Part shown: piece after piece, positions 1 to 5,495 of the stretch | Numbering within the stretch: the stretch's first letter is position 1 | How the letters are laid out: every line of letters begins with the position of its first letter | NCBI GenBank assembly: GCA_016928395.1 | Contig: JAFGKV010000103.1 | Coordinates: forward strand, 1 to 12,105 | DNA from: Candidatus Fermentibacterota bacterium | GTDB taxonomy: Bacteria; JAFGKV01 | Reading direction: 5' to 3' | DNA: 12,105 bases | Program-made: the position numbers and the translations under genes | The notes under the pieces: model-generated | Told to the model about the DNA's origin: nothing | Seen by the model: only the letters and a program-made list of their open reading frames with translations | Database searches by the model: none

Positions 1-36
1 AGGTTTTTCGAAGTGGAGAGTACGGCCGGCAGTCAG

Positions 37-78
37 CAGTTGGCTATCGGCTGTCAGCTATCGGCCCTCAGCTATCAG
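37..78. repeat. Three tandem copies of a degenerate 14-bp repeat
   Basis: Three adjacent 14-bp units can be read directly: CAGTTGGCTATCGG (37-50), CTGTCAGCTATCGG (51-64) and CCCTCAGCTATCAG (65-78). They share the core GCTATCRG with variable flanks. The array lies in non-coding DNA and is too short and imperfect for a CRISPR, with no spacers. From general experience, such TCAGCTATCGG strings are dispersed intergenic repeats in some uncultured bacterial genomes; whether this one is dispersed cannot be judged from a single window. Confidence 0.7.
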
Positions 79-115
79 GCCCGCCCAGCGCTACGAGAAA
101 CCGTTGCCGTGGTAG

Positions 116-137
116 GGGCGACCGTCTCAGGTCGCCC
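116..137. repeat. Perfect 8-bp hairpin, REP/MITE-like element
   Basis: GGGCGACC (116-123) and GGTCGCCC (130-137) are exact reverse complements around the 6-nt loop GTCTCA. The G-run after it does not provide a T-tract, so it does not look like an intrinsic terminator for either strand. The preceding GTAGG and the following GC-rich run resemble short dispersed palindromic elements found between genes in many environmental genomes. That classification is inference. Confidence 0.55.
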
Positions 138-148
138 GCGGGGGGGCG

Positions 149-181
149 GGGCTCGGGGTCGGTATCGCTATCGCTCTCGAG
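149..181. repeat. 12-mer plus ATCG hexamer repeat, copy 1
   Basis: GGGCTCGGGGTC (149-160) is followed by hexamer-like units GGTATCG, CTATCG, CTCTCG. The same exact 12-mer occurs at 269-280, exactly 120 bp further on, and is again followed by hexamers of the same style. The hexamer period is two codons, but no convincing coding frame runs through it. Confidence 0.6.
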
Positions 182-268
182 AGGCGTACCTCCGAGTACG
201 AGTGCGTGTATGTTCTCTGAAACGAGTGGGGCCCGGACAACTGCCTCTTGCCGGCTGCCGACTGACAA

Positions 269-305
269 GGGCTCGGGGTCACCATCGGAATCGCTATCGG
301 GATCG
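269..305. repeat. 12-mer plus ATCG hexamer repeat, copy 2
   Basis: GGGCTCGGGGTC (269-280) is repeated exactly from 149-160, followed by ACCATCG, GAATCG, CTATCG, GGATCG. Each hexamer aligns in register with copy 1. DNA between the copies is not obviously duplicated, so the two look like separate instances of one degenerate repeat rather than a 120-bp tandem duplication. Confidence 0.6.
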
Positions 306-484
306 ACAATGAGGGCATTCGAGTCCGAGCAGGAGCTTTCCCTCGTGCGCTCACACAAGAAGTCAGGGATCGAGGAGTGGGTGAGGAGACGGGGACAGTC
401 AGCAGCCGGCAGGACTCCCACCCATCCAATCGTCTCCCCATCCTTCCGTCGTGATGCAGTGGAAAGAGAACTGATTGCGGAGAA

Positions 485-1507
485 CTATCCCTGCGGCGTG
501 TCCAACTCCCAGCGCAGGAGTATGGCGCCCCAGGTATAGCCCCCACCAAAGGACGTCAACACCACCAGATCGCCTTTCTTGATCCTGCCCGACAGTGCGG
601 CTTCGTGAAGCCCGATGGGAATGGTGGCTGCCGTGGTGTTGCCATACCGATCGATATTCACCAGAACCTGTTCGCGCTCAATGCCCAGCCGTTTGGCCAC
701 CGCTTCGATTATCCGAAGGTTGGCCTGGTGAGGGATGATCAGGCTGATATCGCCGATGGCGAACCCGTTGCGCTCGACGACCTCCATGGTGACATCGGCC
801 ATTGAGGTGGAGGCAATCTTGAAGACCGCTTTCCCGTCTTGGTAGAGGTAATGCAGTCCCTTGTCCAGGGTGGCATGGGACGGCGGGTTCAGGCTGCCGC
901 CGCCCAGCATGTGGAGATACTGGGCCCCGGAGCCGTCGGCATGCAGGATGAAGTCGATGATTCCTTCGCCCTCGTCCATGGGCTCGAGAATCACCGTCCC
1001 GCATCCGTCGCCGAAGAGGATACACTGGTTGCGATTTGTCCATTCCACCAGCGTGGTCAAGACGTCGACGCCCACGACTGCGACATTGCGAACAGAGCCG
1101 CTGGCCACCGCCTGATACCCCGCCGCCAGGCCGAAGATGAACCCCGAGCACGCGGCGGAAAGGTCGTAACCCCAAGCATTCCGGGCGCCCACTTTGTCCT
1201 GGAGCACGCAGGCCGTGGAAGGGAAGAACATGTCGGGGGTGACTGTGGTGACGATGATATGATCGATCTCCTCGGGCGACAAACCCCGCGATTTCAGCGC
1301 CGCCCGCACAGCGGGGGCTGCGATGTCCGAAGCGGGGGTGCCCGGAGATGCGATGTGGCGCTCGCGAATGCCGGTTCTGGTCCGAATCCACTCGTCGGAG
1401 GTTTCCACGAGCTGTTCGAGGTGGGTATTGGTGAGAATGCGATCCGGCACGTACATCCCCGTGCCCGTGATGCCGACTGTCCTGACCGGCAAGCCTCGCT
1501 TCACCAC
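485..1507 (-). CDS. fabH: Beta-ketoacyl-ACP synthase III (KAS III)
   Basis: This enzyme condenses acetyl-CoA (or another short acyl-CoA) with malonyl-ACP to start type II fatty acid synthesis in the cytosol. The 340-residue product has the usual family length and the full thiolase-fold catalytic triad. Cys120 lies in DLSAACSGF, His260 in IIPHQANLRII and Asn290 in YGNTTAATIPIGL; the glycine-rich C-terminal motif TSFGGGYTWGA is at about 318-328. The N-terminal GITGTGMYVP and the TSDEWIRTRTGIRER segment (36-50) are also typical. The start is GTG at 1507 because GAGGAGG lies 8 nt upstream; a second GTG follows immediately. It is a single minus-strand gene without the plsX, fabD or fabG neighbours often seen, and is divergent from the helical-protein gene. 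It could be a second FabH copy or a family member of altered specificity, but all catalytic residues are present. Confidence 0.96.
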   Translation of the reverse strand: MVKRGLPVRTVGITGTGMYVPDRILTNTHLEQLVETSDEWIRTRTGIRERHIASPGTPASDIAAPAVRAALKSRGLSPEEIDHIIVTTVTPDMFFPSTACVLQDKVGARNAWGYDLSAACSGFIFGLAAGYQAVASGSVRNVAVVGVDVLTTLVEWTNRNQCILFGDGCGTVILEPMDEGEGIIDFILHADGSGAQYLHMLGGGSLNPPSHATLDKGLHYLYQDGKAVFKIASTSMADVTMEVVERNGFAIGDISLIIPHQANLRIIEAVAKRLGIEREQVLVNIDRYGNTTAATIPIGLHEAALSGRIKKGDLVVLTSFGGGYTWGAILLRWELDTPQG

Positions 1508-1573
1508 GATATAGACCTCCTCGTGAACAGACTGAGACGATAGCGGGTATTACGTAGGGTACGCTTTGGCGGC

Positions 1574-1602
1574 AGGTTATTGCCTTCTCTCCATGGGTGC
1601 AA
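1574..1602 (-). promoter_or_regulatory. Candidate sigma-70-type promoter for fabH
   Basis: On the minus strand TTGCAC (1597-1602) and TAACCT (1574-1579) are separated by exactly 17 bp. Each matches only three of six consensus positions, but these include TTG and the key T, A and T of the -10 box. Transcription would begin near 1567, giving a leader of about 60 nt that contains the strong GAGGAGG ribosome site. This is a weak prediction from spacing and partial matches only. Confidence 0.25.
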
Positions 1603-1618
1603 CGGTTTTCGTGGCCCG

Positions 1619-1647
1619 TTGACATCGGAGGAGCCGTCCGGTAATGT
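1619..1647 (+). promoter_or_regulatory. Candidate sigma-70-type promoter for the 1723/2171 genes
   Basis: A perfect -35 hexamer TTGACA (1619-1624) is followed after 17 bp by TAATGT (1642-1647), which keeps the three most important -10 positions. Transcription would start near 1654, about 70 nt before the ATG at 1723. It lies in the divergent gap between fabH and the helical-protein gene, where a promoter is required. It is the best promoter match I found in the window. Confidence 0.45.
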
Positions 1648-1722
1648 ACCCAACTCACATCTCCCAATGGCCGAGTGATCGGCCGCGGGTGCCGGCAGAT
1701 GCCGAAGACAGGAGGATTTGCC

Positions 1723-2145
1723 ATGTCGTTCTGGGATGAGGTTAAGAAGGGTCTTGAAGAAGGGGCGCAAGCTCTGAAGAAGGGCGCCGAGGTTGTCGCG
1801 GAGAAGACTGAGGATGCCGCCAAGGTCGCGCGGGTGCGCTATTCCATCTACACGGAGCGCCAGTCCATCAGAAAAGCATTCACCGAGCTAGGCGGGCATG
1901 TGTTTGAACTGGCGGAACACGATGACAGACCGTCAGTTTGGGAAGACGAGTCGGTTTTGTCGTATATCCAGGATGTGCGAGATGGCCGGGAGAAGATCGC
2001 CCACCTTGAGGAGGAGATCCGCGCCATCGGGGAAAAGACCGACCACAAGGGTGCGGCCCAGGAGTCGAAGGATACCGAAGAAGACGTTCCCGCGCCCGAG
2101 GGAGGCCCGGGAACCGAGCCGCCGGAGGATCCCGACGAGCTGTAG
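1723..2145 (+). CDS. Small alpha-helical, coiled-coil-prone protein of unknown function
   Basis: I do not recognise this 140-residue protein as a named family. Residues 1-37 are an amphipathic, Ala/Lys/Glu-rich helix (MSFWDEVKKGLEEGAQ onwards, with a KKGAEVVAEKTEDAAK stretch). Residues 44-66 form a second helix containing the AFTELGGHVFELAE motif, and 74-105 carry heptad-like Leu/Ile/Val spacing ending in HLEEEIRAIGEK. Residues 106-140 are an acidic, Pro/Gly-rich, probably disordered tail. There is no signal peptide, membrane segment or cysteine, so it is likely cytosolic or peripheral to the membrane. The start at 1723 follows an AGGAGG site (1710-1715) with 7-nt spacing; an in-frame ATG at 1690 and another start at 1675 lack such a site. 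The M6 protease gene begins 25 bp after the stop, so the two are probably co-transcribed. Helical bundles of this kind are common hypothetical proteins in environmental bacteria; no function can be assigned. Confidence 0.85.
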   Translation: MSFWDEVKKGLEEGAQALKKGAEVVAEKTEDAAKVARVRYSIYTERQSIRKAFTELGGHVFELAEHDDRPSVWEDESVLSYIQDVRDGREKIAHLEEEIRAIGEKTDHKGAAQESKDTEEDVPAPEGGPGTEPPEDPDEL

Positions 2146-2170
2146 ACTCCATCGCCCCATTTTCGGACCC

Positions 2171-3883
2171 ATGTCGGCCCCGGTGGTTTTGCGGGGGGCG
2201 TTTGCACTCCTATTTCTGGCCGTGGGTTCGGCCGGCATTTCGGCCGCACCGGCCAGGCCGGGTATTGTCACCATGCTCCCTGACGGTCGCGACGCGGTAG
2301 TCATGGGTGACGAACGGGGCTTTCGCCGCTTGCTCGAAGATGGATCCATGACCGAGACCTCGACGGATGAACTTCGGCCGCTGCGATATGCGCGGTCACC
2401 CGTGTCTGCGGTGGGACGCGCGCCTGTCTATGTCGTGGGCGTGCAGTTCCCGGATCTGCAGGCCACTGAGCCTTTGGCATCAGTTGTCCAGCGGATGACC
2501 GAGACAGTCGGCGCCTACATTGACGAAGCCTCGCGGGGTGCTCTTCACCTTGACTTCATCGGTCTCACCGATGAGTGGATCACCGCATGCCACAGCCAGG
2601 CTTTTTACGGCGCGGACGGTACCGGGGTCGATGATCGTAACCAAGCCATCTATGAGCTGGCCCGGGAGGCGATCACCGCCGTCGACTCCTTCGTGGATTT
2701 TCGCACGCTCGACGCCGACGGCAACGGCCTGCTCCAGATGGGTGAGGCCCACATCGCGGTGGTTCACGCCGGGAACGATCAGGCGTCCACCGGACGAGGC
2801 GATGATATCTGGTCGCACCGCTGGTGGATCTACGGCCCTTCGACGGGTGGCGCCGAGACACGGCTGGACGGCGTGCTCATATCCGAACCCAATGCGCCGG
2901 GCAACGAAGCATCCGCAGGCTATGTCATGGTTGCACTGTCGGATCCCGTGGGGGTGATGGTGCACGAGTTGCTGCACAGTTTCGGCGCGCCCGATCTCTA
3001 CGATGTAAGCGGCGGCAATGCCATAGCCGTCGGGCCATGGTCTGTGATGGATATCGGACTCTGGCTTGGCTCTCCCCAGGGGTCGCAACCGTGCCGGCCC
3101 GGCGGGTATCTGGAATGGGATATCGATGCTGAGCCTGCCACCGGCGTGTCGGGGTGGTCGACGCCAACCTACTTGTATGACGGCACTCACACCATTCCCA
3201 CTCTGGGCACCGGAAACGGTGATGTGCAGATCGTCATGACCCTGGTGGATTCCGAGTATTTCCTTCTGGAGAACCGATCCCAAACGGGCCTTGACGCCGC
3301 GCTTTCCGAGGCGGGCATCCTCATCTATCACGTGGATACCTCCCAGCCCGTGAACAATGTGGAGAGCATGTGGCCGTTCCGGGTATGGCTGGAGGATCCT
3401 GGCGACCGCTCGTACAAGAGAGGCGCGGCGTATGCGGAGGAAGACGGCCCCTCCCAAACCGCATTCACGCCGGCTACCAGCCCCTCATCGGATTCCAACC
3501 GCGGTATGGCCACGGGTATCGCCATCACGGCCATCGGCCCAAGGAGCCCTTGTATGCCGTTTCGGCTCCAGGGCGCTGGCCTGCCTCCTGAAGTCCCCCA
3601 CCTCCTGTCGTGGCCCGAAGGCCGCCTCAAGGCTGGCCCGTGGCCGGCACGCCCGGGGGGTACGCTGGAGGTGATCCTACCGATGCCCGCTCCGCCGGGC
3701 AGCAGGATCGATCTGGTGGACATGGCGGGGCGACGTCTTGCCGTCGGCAGCCTCACGGCCGGGCAGAGCCGGTACAGTCTTCACGTGCCTCAGGGCATCC
3801 GTTCAGGCGTGTTCATTCTGCTTTACCGCGCATCGGACGCCGCGCACACGGCCCCGGTGCTTGTTCTCCACCCGTCGCGGTGA
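2171..3883 (+). CDS. Secreted M6-family (immune inhibitor A-like) zinc metalloprotease
   Basis: This is a 570-residue secreted endopeptidase of the M6 family. Residues 1-26 form a signal peptide with probable cleavage near ISA-A. The zinc site HELLHSFGAPD places H265, H269 and D275 as ligands and E266 as the catalytic base; it is followed by LYD and a Met-turn, GPWSVMDIG, with M293. Other family signatures are an EF-hand-like calcium loop at 181-192 (DADGNGLLQMGE), IAVVHAGNDQ, and EYFLLENRSQTGLD followed by GILIYHVD. Residues from about 490 form a beta-rich tail with RIDLVDMAGRRLA and a late SGVFILLYR, resembling the type IX secretion (FlgD-like) sorting domain. The frame stays open far upstream, inside the helical-protein gene, but only the ATG at 2171 yields a signal peptide. 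No Shine-Dalgarno sequence precedes it, so translation may depend on coupling to the upstream gene. The substrate is unknown. Confidence 0.93.
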   Translation: MSAPVVLRGAFALLFLAVGSAGISAAPARPGIVTMLPDGRDAVVMGDERGFRRLLEDGSMTETSTDELRPLRYARSPVSAVGRAPVYVVGVQFPDLQATEPLASVVQRMTETVGAYIDEASRGALHLDFIGLTDEWITACHSQAFYGADGTGVDDRNQAIYELAREAITAVDSFVDFRTLDADGNGLLQMGEAHIAVVHAGNDQASTGRGDDIWSHRWWIYGPSTGGAETRLDGVLISEPNAPGNEASAGYVMVALSDPVGVMVHELLHSFGAPDLYDVSGGNAIAVGPWSVMDIGLWLGSPQGSQPCRPGGYLEWDIDAEPATGVSGWSTPTYLYDGTHTIPTLGTGNGDVQIVMTLVDSEYFLLENRSQTGLDAALSEAGILIYHVDTSQPVNNVESMWPFRVWLEDPGDRSYKRGAAYAEEDGPSQTAFTPATSPSSDSNRGMATGIAITAIGPRSPCMPFRLQGAGLPPEVPHLLSWPEGRLKAGPWPARPGGTLEVILPMPAPPGSRIDLVDMAGRRLAVGSLTAGQSRYSLHVPQGIRSGVFILLYRASDAAHTAPVLVLHPSR

Positions 3884-4046
3884 GCCCTCCCCTGGTGGGC
3901 GGCAGGCCGTTTCATGCACGAGATTTGATTCACGCCAATGATCAAGGAGTGACGAGGGTAAGGGGTGAAGGCGGAAGGTTGGGCGCGGTTGAGTATTCTG
4001 GCCTGCGAGCGACCAGAACCCTGACCCGAGTACTTCTGTGCCGCCC
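3884..4046 (+). other. Intergenic gap between M6 protease and SGNH hydrolase
   Basis: No gene is visible. A small inverted repeat, TTCTGG (3996-4001) and CCAGAA (4013-4018) with an 11-nt loop, sits just upstream of the SGNH start. It has no following T-run. I found no convincing paired -35/-10 boxes, so it is open whether the SGNH gene has its own promoter or depends on read-through. Confidence 0.4.
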
Positions 4047-5249
4047 ATGGTGAGCGATTCCCTGCCCACGGATCTCGATTCAAGTACGGATCGTCCCGCC
4101 CCCCGCCGGGGCGGGGGCCGCGTTCTTGGGAAGCGTCTCCAGACCGTGGTGTTCTCCCTTCTCCCCATGACGATTCTCCTGCTGGCGGGCGAGGTAGTCC
4201 TGCGGGTAATGAAACCCACATGGATGGCCTGCGTGCGCACCCATGCATGCCCCCATGCGGAAGGGACTCCCCGCTTCGTCACGGAGCAAAAGCACAACTT
4301 CACACTGGAGAATGAAGAGCCGTTGCTCGTCTTCGACCCCGAGCTATTCTGGCGACCGAGGCCCCATGTCGTGGGCACGGTGTGGTCCACCCCGGGGGTC
4401 CGCACCAATGGGCTGGGCCTTCGTCAACATCTCATTGACCTTGGAAGAGACCGGGTGAACATCCTGGTGGTTGGCGATTCGGTCGTGTGGGGTTCCTTGG
4501 TGGAAGAGCACGACCGCTTCACCGATGTTGCCTCAACTCTCATTGCCCACCGGGAGGAGTTTTCGACGGCGCAGATCATCAACGCGGGCGTCGTCGGCTA
4601 TTCCTCGCACCAGGTTTTTCACTACCTGAAGAGTCGAGGCATGAAACTCTTCACCCCCCGTGTGGTGGTCGTGTGCGTCGGGATCAACGATTCATGGCGT
4701 GTTCCCATGAGCGATGCGGCCGAGCGCGCGGTCAACCAGCGAGTCGGCGCCCGCCTTCGTCGCGCCCTCCAGCACTCTGACCTGTTCCTTTTCCTCCAAC
4801 GCTGTGTGACCGAGGCTCTACTCTGGGCACGTACGGGTACGAATCCTCAGGGTCTGGCATTCCTCTATCCCGGCAGCTCAACGGGCGAACTCGTGGCACG
4901 GGGGACTCCCGCGGAGACTGCGGCCAACTTCGGCGCCATTCATGACCTGGCTGAGGCGCATCATGCGTCGCTTGTCGTGATGTTGCAGGCTACCAGGGTC
5001 GAGCACCCCCAGGGCTGGGACCTTCAAGGCTTCGCCGAAGCCCAGAGACGCATCAGGGCGATGGCGGATACCAATGGATGGCTGTCGATCGAGTTCGCGG
5101 GTCTGGCCGATCCACCCTGGGAACTGGAACCGCATGAGTATTTGCAGGACTTCTGCCACCTGAGCCCGGCAGGCCACGCCATCGTGGCCCAGTGGTTGGT
5201 GGATGTCCTGGCTACAATCCCCCCTTGGTCGGGCGGGGATGATTCCTGA
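4047..5249 (+). CDS. Membrane-anchored SGNH/GDSL-family hydrolase
   Basis: The 400-residue product is predicted to be a single-pass membrane protein with an extracytoplasmic esterase-type domain. After a basic cytoplasmic segment (APRRGGGRVLGKR) a hydrophobic helix spans about 33-54. The SGNH blocks appear in order: VVGDSVVWG with nucleophile S145, NAGVVGYSS with G181 or G184, VGINDS with G212 and N214, and DFCHLSPAGH with D368 and H371. Such enzymes remove or transfer acyl groups on lipids, polysaccharides or peptidoglycan; nothing nearby fixes the substrate. Four cysteines, including C62 and C67 in CVRTHAC, could form disulphides outside the cell. ATG at 4047 was chosen over an in-frame GTG at 4038; neither has a Shine-Dalgarno sequence. 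The gene ends convergently with the GHL10-like gene. Confidence 0.9.
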   Translation: MVSDSLPTDLDSSTDRPAPRRGGGRVLGKRLQTVVFSLLPMTILLLAGEVVLRVMKPTWMACVRTHACPHAEGTPRFVTEQKHNFTLENEEPLLVFDPELFWRPRPHVVGTVWSTPGVRTNGLGLRQHLIDLGRDRVNILVVGDSVVWGSLVEEHDRFTDVASTLIAHREEFSTAQIINAGVVGYSSHQVFHYLKSRGMKLFTPRVVVVCVGINDSWRVPMSDAAERAVNQRVGARLRRALQHSDLFLFLQRCVTEALLWARTGTNPQGLAFLYPGSSTGELVARGTPAETAANFGAIHDLAEAHHASLVVMLQATRVEHPQGWDLQGFAEAQRRIRAMADTNGWLSIEFAGLADPPWELEPHEYLQDFCHLSPAGHAIVAQWLVDVLATIPPWSGGDDS

Positions 5250-5471
5250 ATCGAGGCGACTCCTCAGGTCAGAGGGACGCGCGGGCACCACGGCCCACCC
5301 AACGCGAGCCATTCGCGCAGTCAGAGACCGACTACTTCTTCCGGTTTCCCAGCAGCGATTTCCGTTTCGTCCCAGAGGGTTCTCGTAGGGCAATCTCCCT
5401 CAAGATCGACAGGGGAATCGTGCTGGCTTCGAACATCGAGTAGGAAAGGAACGGTTGGCAGCCGATGAGTA
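5250..5471. other. Convergent intergenic region
   Basis: This gap separates the 3' ends of the SGNH gene (plus) and the GHL10-like gene (minus). The only possible coding element is a 34-residue minus-strand ORF at 5332-5436, starting MFEASTIPL and ending in a basic tail GNRKK. It has no ribosome-binding site and no context, so I do not call it a gene. No hairpin with a T-run that would terminate the SGNH transcript was found. Confidence 0.4.
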
Positions 5472-5495
5472 CCAGGGATCAGCGAAGATCCCTGG
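5472..5495 (-). terminator. Perfect 9-bp hairpin spanning the stop codon of the GHL10-like gene
   Basis: CCAGGGATC (5472-5480) and GATCCCTGG (5487-5495) are exact reverse complements with a 6-nt loop. The stop codon of the minus-strand gene (5479-5481) lies inside it, so the last codons, the stop and the first untranslated bases form the stem-loop. No T-run follows in the direction of transcription, so it is not a standard intrinsic terminator. It may stabilise the 3' end or work with Rho; this is inference. Confidence 0.45.

Larger units (their letters stand above)
1..484. other. Non-coding, repeat-rich region downstream of fabH
   Basis: I see no credible gene in this stretch. Open frames exist on both strands, but their translations are Arg/Ser/Pro-rich and low in complexity, overlap one another, and match no family I know. 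The region instead holds a 14-bp tandem repeat (37-78), an 8-bp perfect hairpin (116-137), a 10-bp palindrome CTCTCGAGAG (174-183), a 5-bp inverted repeat CGTAC/GTACG (185-200), and two copies of a 12-mer followed by ATCG-type hexamers (149-181 and 269-305). CAGTCAGCAG also occurs twice (30-39 and 396-405). FabH is transcribed into this region, but I found no hairpin plus T-run that would serve as its intrinsic terminator. Confidence 0.6.

Noticed and set aside
37-78. Tandem 14-mer as a possible CRISPR remnant
   Set aside because: The units are contiguous, without spacers, too short, and no cas gene is present.
310-335. TTCGAGTCC resembling a tRNA T-loop
   Set aside because: No T-stem, anticodon arm or acceptor pairing could be found around it.
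839-1543. A 234-codon open frame antisense to fabH
   Set aside because: It lies on the opposite strand of a clear fabH gene, its product resembles no family, and long antisense frames are expected in GC-rich coding DNA.
678-1823. A 381-codon minus-strand open frame overlapping fabH in another frame
   Set aside because: The translation is Arg/His/Gly-rich low-complexity sequence typical of a shifted frame of a GC-rich gene.
1898-2170. A 91-codon N-terminal extension of the M6 protease
   Set aside because: It overlaps the helical-protein gene in another frame, is extremely Arg-rich, and would bury the signal peptide that starts at 2171.
3884-3905. Possible terminator hairpin just after the M6 protease stop
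   Set aside because: Only a 3-4-bp GGGC/GCCC pairing is available and no T-run follows.
5332-5436. A 34-residue minus-strand ORF with a basic C-terminus
   Set aside because: It has no ribosome-binding site, no neighbour in the same frame and no recognisable homology; at this length chance is likely.
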